A stretch of 64,000 nucleotides of DNA from Brassica napus (GCF_020379485.1 NC_063439.1:8162466-8226465); one strand, 5' to 3'; positions 45,301 to 58,194 are shown, numbered from the stretch's first letter. The notes: a model not told the origin generated them from the letters alone. Numbers and translations are program-made.

Positions 45301-46553
45301 TTCTGGGTTTGGCGGTCAATAATAACTGGCCTGTATGGCAGATTGATGTTAACACTGCTTTTCTACAAGGCCATCTCAACGATGAAGTCTTCATGATGCA
45401 ACCTCCAGGCTTCACGGATTCAAACAGACCCTCACATGTTTGTCGCTTACGTAAAGCCATTTATGGCCTGAAGCAAGCTCCTAGGACCTGGTACTCTGAG
45501 TTGCGAAGCTTCCTTCTTCAATATGGCTTCTTGAACTCGTTATCAGACACCTCCCTCTTCATCTTGCGTCACCATGGAAAGTTCGTTTACGTTCTTGTAT
45601 ATGTTGACGATATATTAGTGACAGGAAGTGATGCTATTCTGGTTCAAAATGTTATTGCTGCCTTAGCCAATCGCTTCTCTATCAAAGACATGGGTCAGCT
45701 CAGCTATTTTCTTGGGATTGAAACGATCAGAACTCCTCAAGGTATGCATCTGATGCAACGGAAATATATAACTGATCTACTGGTCAAAACTAATATGCTG
45801 AACTGCAAGCCTGTTGCTACTCCACTTCCATCGCATCCGAAACTGAAACTCGAGTCTGGTTCTCGCTTATCTGATCCGCATGAGTATCGTCAGGTTGTTG
45901 GGAGCCTCCAGTACTTGTCTCTGACGAGACCAAACATCTCGTATGCGGTTAATCGTCTCTCACAATTTATGCACCAACCTACCTCAGATCATTGGATGGC
46001 TGTTAAGCGAGTGCTCCGATATCTTTCTGGTACTCTTACCCATGGGATCTTTTTGCGCAAACAAGCAACACCTATCCTTCATGCGTACTCGGACGCCGAC
46101 TGGGCAAGAGACTCTGATGATTATGTCTCCACTAACGGGTATATCATCTTTCTTGGCTCGCAACCCATCTCCTGGACATCTAAAAGGCAGAAGAGTGTCG
46201 CACGCTCCTCCACAGAAGCTGAGTATCGTGCTGTGGCTAATACGGCTTCTGAGCTTCGCTGGGTTTGCTCGTTACTTACGGAACTTGGAGTTCATGTCCC
46301 TGCAACTCCTACTGTCTACTGTGACAACATTGGTGCCATTTACTTGTGTGTCAATCCAATCTTTCATACTAGGATGAAACACCTAGCCATCGACTATCAT
46401 TTCGTGCGTGGACAGATTCATAATGGTGTTCTTCGTGTTGCTCATGTGTCCACAAAGGATCAGCTCGCTGACGGCCTTACGAAGCCACTTGCAGGCGCAC
46501 CATTTCAGAACATAAGGAACAAGATTGGTGTTACACAAGCTCCACCATCTTAA
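42321..46553 (+). pseudogene. Copia gag-pol polyprotein with one in-frame stop
   Basis: One reading frame of 1410 codons interrupted only by TAG at 45174-45176 (after GCRWVFTIK, at the start of the reverse transcriptase). In order: gag with a CCHC knuckle (CQICSVYGHSARRC, about residue 278), protease DSGATHH (about 335), GAG-pre-integrase HNWLGHPS, and integrase core (DHFTRYSW, SDNGGEY, E in EHNGLSERKHR). Then a Pro/Ser-rich linker, RT with YVDDILVTG, and RNase H (AYSDADWA, STEAEYRA). The downstream frame stays in register, so the lesion is a single substitution. Without readthrough RT and RNase H would not be made, so the copy is probably non-autonomous. Confidence 0.93.
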
Positions 46554-46560
46554 GGGGAGA

Positions 46561-46689
46561 TGTTAAGGAAATATGATATACTTTATGTCTCTTTGTGTAA
46601 TTAGTATATAGTACAGTATACCCTACTAATCTCTCTGTATAAATACTTCTCAAATACCTAATGATAAAGTATTCAGCCTCCTATCTATA
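46561..46689 (+). repeat. 3' LTR of copia element
   Basis: 129 bp, identical by eye to the 5' LTR, directly preceded by the polypurine tract and followed by the GTTCT duplication. Confidence 0.95.
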
Positions 46690-48028
46690 GTTCTGAAGTC
46701 CAGCAAAATGTCTACATATATCGCGGAGTTTATTAATACCGTTCATGAGCTTATCAGAATACAATGCAACCATAATCACTATAATAAGAGTAGCTGAGTT
46801 TTCGTAATTGAAACTAACAAGCGTTGTGAATATGCGGTTAAACAAAATATTTATATAAATGTGCAATTTGTTTAGTGGGTGTGCTTGACAGCAAACCCTA
46901 TAGTCTAAGTTCTAGATCACGGGTAATAATTAGCAAGGAACGGATGGATAGGATCCACTACGTTCTCCAACCAAACTACTCCATGAAATGGTTCAGAGGT
47001 TTTAAATTATTAAAGACGTACAATTGATATGATTGTAATTCATCATAGTTAAATCCGTGAGCTTATTGATTCGTATAATTAACCCTGGCCATATCATAAT
47101 AGTCTATAAACTATTGGAGAAAAAGTTAAACAGACATCTATTGATCGGCGTGAGAGTGAGACTAAACAAGCTAATCCAATCCGGGTAGTCTGATCACGTG
47201 GAACCGCGTGATTAAGCGGCGCAGTTAATGTTAACTTAAGATTGCATGTCATTTAGTTTTAGTATTACTAGATACTATTTTTATTTTCTCGACTCATGAA
47301 ATAAAAATTCTCTAAAAATAATGTGTTATTTAGTTTGTAAAGACGTTTCCTGCCTTCTTTTTGTCTGGCTTTCATTCTCACACTTACCGCAAGTTTTTGT
47401 TGCTGTTTCAAATTAGCATGCATTAGTTTTTTTTGTTTTGTTTATGTAACCATCAAGAATCTTAGGAATAACTTGTCTTGTAAATTAGAACCGTAGGTAA
47501 TGAGATTGTGCTATATATTCTTCAAAGGGTTAATGATGAAAGTTCCCAATGGTTTTCTTGACCATAGGGATCACCATTTTAGTGCTATTAGAACAACCTC
47601 ATTAAAAATATCTAACCAAAGCATTTCAAAATATTATAAAATATATATGTTATAAACTTATAATTGTCGGGTTTGATATCTCAAAATTATAGATTTTATA
47701 TTTTGGATTGAGTTTTATTCGTAATTAAATAATAATAATAATGTATATACTAATATTCTGGCTAAGAATTTCATGGTGAGAAACCACTGGTAAAGATTGT
47801 GTTTAGACATCTCGTATTGTATTAACGAGGGACCAATCAATTTCACATTTCTTCTTCTTAACGGTAGAAAGGTATGTATTCCTCGGTGATAGTTTATATA
47901 CTATATTGCGTGCGTTGAAAAATTATTGCTAATGATATATAGCATATACGCGATGTTAGTGGTTAAACTGTAAATGATTGTCGGAACATAATCACATGAT
48001 CCTACCATATGGTTTGTCAATATACACA
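46690..48028. other. Intergenic DNA distal to the copia element
   Basis: No gene or clear repeat recognised. Continues the pre-insertion sequence left of 42113. Confidence 0.4.
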
Positions 48029-50029
48029 CAGTGGTGGAGTTAGAAACAAAATCTATCGAAGTCAAAATTACTTAGTATTGGATGTTAAATTAGATGAGAT
48101 TTTAAATTAAAACCAATGGGTGATAAATAGAATGGTTCATGTATCTTATATATTACTTAATTTTTTTTGCAACATCCGATGTAGGAGAATTTGTCTCTAA
48201 TACATTCTTTCGAGATGATAATTCTTTGAGAGTTAATTTTGGAATGTTTGAGAAAAGATCAATGGGCTAATATTGGGGTAGATTGATGTGGATCGGGTCC
48301 GACCTCCGGCTCACTAGGGGGACAAGCGGTGCGACTGCCCCGAGTCCAAGCTCGTATTCTTTCGTATAATAATAAGTAAAGGGCTCAATTTTTTATAAAT
48401 CTATATTTTTATATATAAAAAATATAAATATAATAAATAAAATTGAAAAGTGTCTAAAATTATTTGATATATATATATACTAGGTGGTTGTCCTGATTTC
48501 GCGGGTATAAATATTTATGAAAATTATATATTATGTTTATAATTTTATAATTTTTAATAATAATCATAACTATTAAAAATAATATTTTTTATTTTAAATA
48601 GTTTGAAAATAAAAGTATTGATATTGTACAATACTACGTAAAACACATGTATTTAGGCAAATATATAAAACATTAAGTATGTAGAAATATAAAATAACAA
48701 AGAATACAACCAAAAATACAACAAATAAGTTTTATTATTCTTCACTCATGTTTTATGTATGTATCCTTTATTTTTTTCCTATTACAAAATAAGCATATCA
48801 CTTTTATTATAATCAAAACAATATATATCAATAGAGTCTTAACTCTAGTCTCGTATTAATATATTGTTTCTGATTTTCAATTTATATATTATAATAAACT
48901 TTTCATTGATTAATATTATTTTAAAGAATTTACCATATAATTTTATTATAATCAAAGCTGTAAGAATTATATTAATAGAGTATATTAACTTTAGTCTTGT
49001 ATTAGTATAATGTTCCAATATTTAAGTTTTATATTATAATAAATATTTTCATTTATTAATATTATTTTAAAATACTTACCATATATTTTTTCTGTTTTTA
49101 AATATACAAATATTTTAATCATTTATGAAAGTAATAACTCAACTATACAATCAACATTTGTTAGTGAAAAATGACTGAATGTTTTTACAATTGTATATTT
49201 GACTGTTTTACAATCATTGGACACATTTAAAAAAAAAATATATATATATATATATGTTAAAATCGTTTATATAATTATTTCTATCATACCATATGTATTT
49301 ATATGTATATTTTAAGTTTTTATAATGTAATCTATGATATTTAATTGTTTCTATAAACAAATTATGTTAATTCTTCTAACTTTAAAATGTTTAATTATTT
49401 ATTTGGTAATATAGATTAAATTAGGTAGTTCTAGTATTAGTTTCCTTTTTAAAATTTTAATTAAATAAATGAAAATTCAAATACTAACAATCAATCAAAT
49501 TAAGAGAATTAATTCTAAACTTCACATATAAATGACACCTAAGCAAAAGTCACTTAAGTGACTTCTCAGTTAATATATAGTATGATATATAATTTTATTT
49601 TCATTACAAAATACTACTGATTAAAATTTTAAAATATTTTAAATATTATCTACATATAAATTTTAGACAATAATTTTTTTTTCTTGCCCCAGGTCCTCTA
49701 ACAGTGTTGAGCCGGTCATGCGGTTGGATTGTTTGGATCGTTTGGATCGAACTCTTATATCATATTAAGTTAAATATGCTTCCGATTTAAAATCAATTAG
49801 TAGTAAGTAAAATGGTCAGTCTATCTTATATATTACTTGGAAAATTTTTCAACATCCGATGTGAAAAACTTTGTCTCTAATATTGAAAACTCAACAACTA
49901 ATAAAAGGATCAAACCATTAATATGTACAAATTTATTAATGTATATTACATCTATGTGCCTATAAAAACCTAAATTTGAAAATTGACAGGGGTCAGCTGA
50001 CCCCAGCTACTTCATTGGCTTTGCCACTG
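48029..50029. mobile_element. hAT-like non-autonomous element interrupted by a Helitron
   Basis: Ends CAGTGGTGGAGTTAG (left) and GGCTTTGCCACTG (right) are inverse copies of a CAGTGG..A terminus, typical of hAT. Flanks TATACACA (48021-48028) and TACACACA (50030-50037) form an 8-bp duplication with one mismatch. Internal segments 48040-48200 and 49745-49900 are related direct repeats (CTATCTTATATATTACTT, CAACATCCGATGT). Removing the nested Helitron leaves about 895 bp. No transposase frame. Confidence 0.65.
48480..49585 (-). mobile_element. Non-autonomous Helitron on the minus strand, nested in hAT-like element (1106 bp)
   Basis: On the minus strand it starts TCATACTATATATTAACTG after A (49586) and ends CTAG (48483-48480) before T, with a short GC-rich stretch (ACCCGCGAAATCAGG) in place of a strong hairpin. 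About 48700-49560 is clearly similar to 25900-26820, so both belong to one family. Confidence 0.75.
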
Positions 50030-52942
50030 TACACACATAAAGGCAAGTAGAGAGTGAGGAATGCATGACTTGTTTGGGGAAATTTATAGACGAAGAGAAA
50101 TCCCAATTATTATGTCTTTGTCTTTCTTTCTCGAGCCTTGCGCTTACCTTTGGCTTCATCTCTCTGTCTCTCGCTCTTGAAAGTTTAAACTTGAAGTCAA
50201 TCATTATCCTTGCTAGCTAGTATATAGTATATACATGCGTTTTTGTTTGGGTTAGTTGGCTAGCATTGATGACGAACACATGTTACTGTGGCATTGTTAA
50301 TAATTTTTTTTATAACAATGAAAGAGTTTCCTAACGTAGGATGTGTCCAAGCTAGAAACTCTTTTGTTAATGGCTTTGATGTTTAAAATATGAGGATATA
50401 AAAGAGATTGGTCTAGTGATAAAAAATAATTTTGTATGATCATAGTTTTATTTGTTTGACATGATCATAAGTATTCTGCAGAAGGGATACATATGACATT
50501 TATATAGTTGCAAATGGTATTTCATTAGGGTTTCACACAAGATACATGATGTATTCAAATTCCATTTGTGCATCATATCGCATGTTGTTATTCTACATTG
50601 AATTCTGTACCAGAAAATCATATTGCGGGATAGCATGAGTAAACAAAACCCATCTAGTCTAATTACATACCGGCATTTCATCTCGCAAAAGCATCCAGAA
50701 TGGTTTTTCGACGAGGATTGCTTCTTGTATTTGTCCCCTTTTGTACAGTTATAAGGCAATATCCTACTCAGGAACTACATTAGCTTTCTAAATGCTAAAA
50801 ATATATATTTTTAAATGAATATAAATGTACATGTACATTTAGATTATCGATTATCATTAAGAAATGATAGGGTTTGTATATACTAACCAAAAACCTTAGC
50901 CAACATTGAATTTTTTCTTCCTAAAATATAAATCTAGTGTAGTTTTGTTTCTATATAATTAGCCCAAATTGTAGCTTGGTTTTTGATAGATACACATTTT
51001 CTTATCGGCCACTACATAATATACACTATTCTCGTTATAAATTATTATAACAACAAGATGGAGAGATACATGATAAAAGTCCAACCCGTAACAAGAAAAT
51101 AAATAAATGTAGATTTTGTTAAAATTAACATAAGACTGATCAAAACCTCTGTGACCGTCAGTTTTTTAGCTTAAATCTAAGTGATATAATTATGCTCTTT
51201 CCGCCACGAATGGCTTTTTGTCTTGCTGAAAAAAGTAAGGAAGTGACTCAAAGCTTCTTGCTAAAGTTAAGATATGGAAACTTTATTCGTATATACTATG
51301 TAAATACGCGTAAAACTTTAAAATTCGACCTCAACTGTCCTCTTAGTATACACATTATATGAAAAACATGCTAAATATCATTTTAGTACGAAAGAAGAGA
51401 TATTTAAGTTTCTTTTTACTAACACGGTTAGCTAAACTTAACATGTTGTTCATATATTGTAAATATTGATTCTATCAAATATAAATTTTGAATCCAATAC
51501 TAAATGTTGGGGGAGAGAAGACTCCCTCTAGGAATCGTTGGCTAGATAATCAAAGACAAGAATTATGAAAGAGGATAAAACCATAAATTGGAAATTTATA
51601 TATATCAAGAAAATGTAATTCCTTAACTAGCTTATACGATATTACACAAGAGATATTATAATAAAAAAAAATAGAAGGCAAGGGAACATAAGTGGTGTGC
51701 AGTAGGAGGATAGGTGAGAGATGTAAAGTGAGAAAAAAGGAAGGAAGAGGGGCTAGTTCTGAAACCCTAGATGAAAGCAACACTGCATTGCCAATAGTAG
51801 AAACAGTGCGATATCACGAGATTCAACTCATTCCTACTTCTTAGTATCCACTCCACTTGTAGAACTAGCTAGCCCCCCGGCCACGTGGTCCTCTCTCCTC
51901 TTCTATTAGCTTTATGGGCCTTCTTCAGCCCGCGGACCCCATCTCCCCATCCCATGCACATGCACCACATCACATATATATATGCTTTCTCTCTATATAA
52001 TTCATAACATATAAAAGTATGCACCTTCCTTTTATTTTCTTCTATTTATTAATCAAAATGGAGTACTCAATTTCATAGAATCAGTATATTTTATTTTTTT
52101 TGGTAGGAGAAGTAATGTTTTTGGTTTGTAGTGTAGAGTAGGGTAAATGTGAATACATAAAAACGTAGAGAGGCGTATATTATAGAGAGAGTGTGCCCTT
52201 AAAGAACGGACCGGCTGAACAAAAAGATAACGTTGTTGTCTCCGTAAAGGTTACAAAGACTCTCAGTCATGTGACCACCACCATTTCTCTTTTCACACAC
52301 ACACACATAATGATGATATATTTTCCTTTGAAATATTGGTTATTCATCTATCTATGCATACGCTTGCAAAAAAAAAAAAAAAATTACACAAACGGGCCAT
52401 ATGTAAAAGGCATTAAGTCCACACTTCAATTGTAAAAGATATTGGGCTTTACGGCCCATATTATTATTTTTCTGCTGCGTTCTCTTTGCCTGGGACTGTT
52501 AGTTGTTTGTTACCTTTCTCTTCTCTCGATGAATTCATCTTCTTCGACCTTCTTACTTTCTCTTCGTTTCTATTCTAAACGTAAGTTCTGTTGAAGATAC
52601 TTATTCATACATCCTACTTTCTCCACTAGTTGTTACTCTCCTGTTAATCAAGGTTTGAAGAACTGATAAACCTAATTGGTTTCTGTAGTTCAAATTTCGC
52701 CGAGATTGGTTGAGTATACGGATCTCGAAGTATTAGATTGAATTCGAAACTGAATGCCTTATGGATTGATTGATTGATTAATTGTTCACGAAGTGTTGCT
52801 TAGTTATGGAATCGTTAGCCTCGATTTGGATCTGCGATTTAAATCAATTCAAAATTGCTTAAGTTAGCATGCTAATTGGGTTTCGTGTCACGCTTTACTA
52901 GCTGGGAATTGAATCAGTGAGCTCCTAAGGAAGAAGACAAGA
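50030..52942. other. Intergenic region and TGD1 promoter/leader
   Basis: 50030-52000 contains no gene I can support. A CACGTG motif lies at 51893-51898 in a GC-rich stretch. Near TGD1, GGCCAT at 52394 and TTGGGCTTTACGGCCCATA at 52443-52461 look like site II elements. A donor AAAC|GTAAGT at 52580 and an acceptor-like AATCAG near 52916 suggest a leader intron; an ATG at 52530 would then be a uORF. Confidence 0.45.
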
Positions 52943-54066
52943 ATGATGCAGACTTGTTGTATTCATCATCCGTCTTTGAGTTCCCCTCTTAGGTATTTGT
53001 GTAGGCATAATCTTATAATGTTTCTCCTTTTGCTTCACTGTCAGATTGATTCCATTCTTGCAGAACTCTTCCAAGGTGTGATGCTTCTGCCATCGGTGTT
53101 AAACCCCCAAGAGTTTGTAAAGTTGGTTTCACTGGAAAAAAACATCCTTTGGGGATTTCGAGGGGAAGGAGATTAGATGTGAATTTGAATGCTAATGACG
53201 CGCACCCATCCATGTCTATGTTTGAAGAAGAAACCTCCCCTGAAAACACCGCGCCGGTTTCTCCAGAGGCTGAGCTTCCATTTGGCAAATGGTCACCTTC
53301 TAAATACATTTGGAGAGGCTTATCGGTACCTATCATAGCAGGACAAGTCATTCTCCGGATACTGAAAGGTAAGATCCACTGGAGAAACACTCTTCAGCAG
53401 CTGGAGAGAACCGGACCCAAGTCTCTAGGAGTTTGTCTCCTGACTTCTACGTTTGTTGGCATGGCTTTCACTATCCAGTTCGTTAGAGAGTTTACTAGAC
53501 TAGGCCTCAACAGGTCCATTGGAGGCGTCTTGGCTTTAGCCTTCTCTAGAGAGCTGAGTCCAGTCATCACGTCGATTGTTGTTGCTGGACGAATGGGAAG
53601 CGCGTTTGCAGCTGAGCTAGGGACAATGCAAGTCTCTGAGCAGACGGATACGCTTCGTGTCTTAGGAGCAGACCCGATTGATTATCTGATCACACCGAGA
53701 GTCATCGCTTCCTGTTTGGCTCTACCGTTTCTGACGCTCATGTGTTTCACTGTTGGGATGGCTTCGAGTGCTCTGCTCTCTGATGCGGTTTACGGGATTA
53801 GTATTAACATAATCATGGACTCGGCTCATCGAGCGCTTAGACCGTGGGACATTGTGAGTGCCATGATTAAATCTCAGGTGTTTGGAGCTATTATATCGGT
53901 GATTAGCTGTTCTTGGGGTGTGACTACTACGGGAGGTGCTAAAGGTGTTGGAGAATCTACAACTTCTGCGGTTGTTATGTCTCTTGTCGGAATCTTTATT
54001 GCGGATTTTGTGCTTTCTTCCTTCTTCTTTCAGGGTGCCGGAGATTCTTTAAAGAACTGTGTGTGA
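52943..54066 (+). CDS. TGD1: Chloroplast ABC lipid-import permease TGD1 (MlaE family), 2 exons
   Basis: Exons 52943-52992 and 53064-54066 give 350 aa. The small intron (70 bp) was placed because splicing CTTAG to AACTC restores RTLPRCDASAIGVKPPRVCKVGF, which lines up with my memory of the Arabidopsis protein (At1g19800). An N-terminal transit peptide (about 1-90, basic and Ser-rich) is followed by a MlaE permease domain with about five to six membrane segments. Signatures include GPKSLGVCLLTSTFVGMAFTIQ, ALAFSRELSPVITSIVVAGRMGSAFAAELGTMQVSEQ and the highly conserved DALRVLGADPIDYL-type stretch. TGD1 works with TGD2 and TGD3 in the inner chloroplast envelope to import ER-derived lipids (established). 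Confidence 0.95.
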
Positions 54067-54194
54067 CACACTCTTTTTCTGTCTTCCTGATCTAGTTCGA
54101 ACATGTGTGTTTTAGATCGCTTTTAGTAAACTAATTAAATCCTAAAAGATGATGTGTATTAGTATTAATTACTCTTTCTTAAGAAAAGGTTTCA

Positions 54195-54912
54195 AATGAG
54201 TAAAGGCTTCGCTAAACACTTGGGTTTAAAGGAACACTACTAGCAAGAGTTTTTATCGTAGCTCATTTGTTGTCAGTGAATCAACCTCGTCAGATAAGCT
54301 TATGCAATGCGCACACATCCTTGAAATAGTTCCTTATTAGCTTTCTTGGTGTCTCCGACTTATTTGCTCTGAAGCTCTACACTCGACGTGGATAAAGTTG
54401 GCTTCTACCACCGATTTGGCAACTAATGTTTTACCACAACCAGGTGGTCCATAGAGCAAGAAAACAGCCCTTTGACAGAAGTCCTATGAAGCACGGGGAC
54501 GTCTGTTTAGGCGCCGTACCGGTACCGGAAACGTTTCGGGGACAGATACTTCACGGGGACATCACTGATACGGTTTGGGGACGGTTAGAGAACTTAGTTG
54601 TTTCATTATGTTAGATTCACTATATAATTTTGTTATTTTATAAATATTTTATATTTTTACTAGTATATATGCCGTCCCTGTATCTATAATTTTTAAATTT
54701 TGCTGTTTCCCGCCCCCGCTTCTGTCCCCGTTTCTGTCCCCGTATCCATCCCGGTGCAACATAGGACAGAACTCAATTGCCTAACACTCTTCTGGATACT
54801 TTAACGGTTTGACTACATGACGATATAACTGTTTTTATTATATGATCGAGACCACCAATGTCTTCCCAAGTTTCAGTAGGAATCGTAAAGAATCCTTCTC
54901 TTGTTAACAATG
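54195..54912 (-). pseudogene. CDC48C/NVL-type AAA-ATPase pseudogene fragment
   Basis: Minus-strand translation gives LTREGFFTIPTETWEDIGGLDH (about 54845-54910), then RHVVKPLKYPEEC (about 54785-54830). On the other side of a MITE it continues AVFLLYGPPGCGKTLVAKSVVEANFIHVEC (54390-54472), with an intact Walker A GPPGCGKT. A decayed Walker B region SDEVDSLTT lies near 54280. This is the order of one AAA module. Frameshifts, stops and the insertion show it is dead. It lies tail-to-tail with TGD1. Confidence 0.75.
54483..54764. mobile_element. MITE (282 bp) with 9-bp duplication inside the AAA-ATPase relic
   Basis: Flanked by GACAGAAGT (54474-54482) and GACAGAACT (54765-54773), 8 of 9 matching. 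Inner ends CCTATGAAGCACGGGGACG and its inverse (ATCCCGGTGCAACATAG) form TIRs; the interior is rich in GGGGAC/GTCCCC repeats. The 9-bp duplication fits a Mutator-like element. Confidence 0.7.
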
Positions 54913-55674
54913 GTTTAAATGAAAGAGAAATCAATGTTTATCTGCCTAATATCAAAATGGGCTGGTAAGCTAATATCTCTCTTTTTTTTTCTTTTTTTTT
55001 TTATAAAAGGCTTTCATATTAAATATTTTTGGTTTTTTTTTTCTAACATACAACAGCTGTTAAGCTAATATCAAAAGCAGTAACTTATTGCACGTAAAGC
55101 ATTCTCCTTGTCCGACAGAATTTTGGTTAAATTTTCTGCTGTTATGCTAGTTTTTTTTTAATGCTAGTTCTGAAATCAACGTTTTGCCGACTAATAACAT
55201 ATTGACCTACATCCTCATCTGAAAATTTTATTAAATATCGAATACTATTGTTTTTTCGTTTTTACAAACGATACATTAAGAGCATGACTATTTAGTGTGG
55301 GAATTTGAGGAAGTGTTATTAAGTGTTTCGTATGATTGACATAATGTTTAAAAATTGTTGCGATTACGGATAATTTTTTACTGGCTTACCTACAGATGCA
55401 AAAATTAATTAATACAAAATATTTAATGGAGAAAAAGTTCATTACAAAATGATAATTTTAAAACCCAATAATAAAATTATTTATTTTTATATTAATATAA
55501 TTTTACAAAAAAAAGAATTATTCTCGCGTACCGTCCACAACCGCAAACGATACCTTCAATCAATTTTTGATTTTGAGAGGTTTGGGATGGTATGAAACAG
55601 TTTGTAGCGTTTTTTTGTGATTGTTACAGCTTTGCTGTATTTGCGGATGGTAGCCGAAAAACCAGTCAGGTCCT

Positions 55675-55678
<4 letters not shown>

Positions 55679-55707
<29 letters not shown>
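55679..55707. repeat. (TA)n microsatellite
   Basis: About 14 uninterrupted TA units. Confidence 0.95.
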
Positions 55708-55710
<3 letters not shown>

Positions 55711-56169
55711 TCTATATTTATTAAAGTAGATTCAGAGAAAAATAGACTTGTACCACTGTTTTTTTCCGTTACTGGAACATAAACAAAAGTACTAATTAAA
55801 CTACAACATCTAAATTATTTGCATCTTTGCTAGTTAATAGCTTACCTTACATTGACTTGATGCAGAACGACCTAGCACGAATTCAATGTTCTACTGGACC
55901 ATTAAGCGCAAAAATAAAATTATTTTCTCTTAAATAAATGGAAATCCTCACTCATTATCACCAAATTTTAGCAAAAATGATAATAAAATAAATCATTTAA
56001 ATAAATTCTTCGATGAACAGGTTAATCATCTGTAATGTCTTAAATAAAATTATTTTCTCTTCGAAGAAAAGGTTAATCTCTCAAAAAAAATATTTTTTCT
56101 CTTAAGTAAATGGGATGTTTTGGAACGTCCATGTGCATCCTGGCACGAATATTAATTGAGGAACCCTTA

Positions 56170-56335
56170 ATTGGTTATAGTACTGTCCTTCGTCCTTCAC
56201 ATTTGCATTAAATTGTCTTTTTCATGATCTCTCATCGATATGCTACCATTTTTTGGTTACTAGTCATCAATTAGTCTCAGCTTGTAGATATTGAAATTGA
56301 AATACGTGAAGGACTAAGGACAGTACGTGATAGTA
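56170..56335. other. Inverted repeat, candidate small-RNA hairpin
   Basis: Arm 56181-56200 (TACTGTCCTTCGTCCTTCAC) pairs with 56306-56325 (GTGAAGGACTAAGGACAGTA) at 19 of 20 positions. The only mismatch lies at 56191/56315, and weaker pairing extends both ways (ATTT/AAAT on the loop side). The loop is about 100 nt. Size and asymmetry fit a plant MIR precursor, but I do not recognise the candidate mature sequence. It could equally be a decayed MITE. Confidence 0.35.
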
Positions 56336-58194
56336 TCCACTATTTGTTCATCTCTGCATACTTAGATTATTACGTTCGAACTGATGTTTAAGTTAAAATT
56401 AGCTGATCAGATTCCTATTTTAGTTATTCTTTTCTTCTAGGAAACCATGGACGTCGTGTTTATGTTTTGTTTGTTACGTATTGTACTATATTGTAGGCTT
56501 TGGAGCATGCAAATAAACTAACAATTGTAACTAAGTTTTAAACTTCATACACGTAAACTTAGTTACAGCTATTTCTACAAAAACTCACTTGGCTATTAAA
56601 ATTTTGTGTTCATTGGATATGTTTGCAACTAAAATAAATTCAGAGCAATTTTATCGTGTGACCTGAAAGTTTGTTAGAAAATTTAGAATTTCGGATCAAG
56701 TTTGAAAGTTAGATGCAGCCTCTGCGATTAATTTGTACCTTCTAACATTTACACCAAAAAACTAGTTTGTACCATTAATCTGCATTTAACAAAGTTTTAT
56801 TGCATCCTATATTTGGCATGTTTCTCAAGTTGAGCCAGATGAAAAGGCCACCTTGTTTCTGAGAGCACCTTTGACCTTTGACGGTAGTTTTTAAGAGGAT
56901 TTCTCAATATTAAACTTATCTAAAGGATCAATTAGTTAAAAATAAATGAAATACAATAATCTAACTAAAATGATATTATTTTTATTTCTTAAGTAATTTA
57001 TACGGTCTGTCCCCGATAGTGTTGCTCTATGTTCTATTGTTATCTCAGTTCCAAAACAAATTTAGAACATTTTCAGTTTTTATATATTTAGAAAACAAAT
57101 TAAAGCTTATTATAAATGTATTGTTTCATTTTGTGATTAACAATTTTAAAAACGTAAAAATGTGTATTTTTAAAAAGGTTTTATATTTTCGAAAAAGATA
57201 AAAATGTCTAAATGTACAACAGATAAATATAATATATAAATATACATCGTAACAGATATCTATTCCTTACAGACAAACCCACCTTACTTCACCCCACGCA
57301 TCAAAATCTCCTTTCTTTAATCATGTATACATGCATATGTTAAAAATAGTCAAATACTTACAATTTGTACAGAGATATTGCGATGGTGTAATCCATCCCA
57401 ACCTTAACAGATTGTGTAAATCATTTCTATGTTATCCCCTTTTAAGGTTTGAAGTTTAATTTAGTTTTGTGGTCGAAGCACGTAGTTATGTAAGCATCAA
57501 CACCAACTTACGTTGGCCATTACATAGTAGAAAAATGATAGATTTGACGAATCTAATTCCGTAGGTATATAATTGCCTAATATTTTTATTTATTTTTTAT
57601 TTTTGAGACAATTAGTTAAATCTATCCAAAGGAAGTCTATATTTGCTAACTGTACACTGATTGATGTTAATGGTATGATATATGGTATTTAAGCCAAGAA
57701 TAGACGATTTTACTCCTTCCGTAACTATGAAAACTTTTGCTGCCAATTCTGACGCGACAGAAAGCAAAAATGTGCCAGCTGAATAAAGTAGTGTTTGAAG
57801 TCATAAATTTATAGCTGGAACGTTTTTAACCACATGTTTTTATCCATATTTACAAGTATATTATTTAGATAAATATAACTTATGAAGAGAAACTAATGGA
57901 GAAAAAATAATTAAATATGTTATAACAATATAAAAATAATTACTAGGACAAACTATCTCGCTATACAACGATCAAACAAACTATCTCTCCACCATGATAT
58001 AACAATATGACTAACTCTTTTCTATATAATATTTATAATTTTGCCAAAAACATATTTGTCCTGCAAATTTCTCTTTATTAGTCTCAATTTAGAAAAACTA
58101 CGAACATATGAAAAATAATATATTTGGGGGATCTTCCAATCCGTCTCACAACAACAACAATACGTAAAAGTTTCGGCTGATGTAATTTGTAACG

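Larger units (their letters stand above)
42113..46689 (+). mobile_element. Ty1/copia LTR retrotransposon, full length, identical LTRs
   Basis: 4577 bp flanked by the 5-bp duplication GTTCT (42108-42112 and 46690-46694). LTRs at 42113-42241 and 46561-46689 are 129 bp and identical by eye; they start TG and end TA. The primer-binding site TGGTATCAGAGC (42242-42253, initiator-Met tRNA) follows directly, and the polypurine tract AAGGGGAGA ends at 46560. Gene order protease-integrase-RT-RNase H is that of copia. Very short LTRs suggest the Ale/Retrofit branch, which is a guess. Confidence 0.95.
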
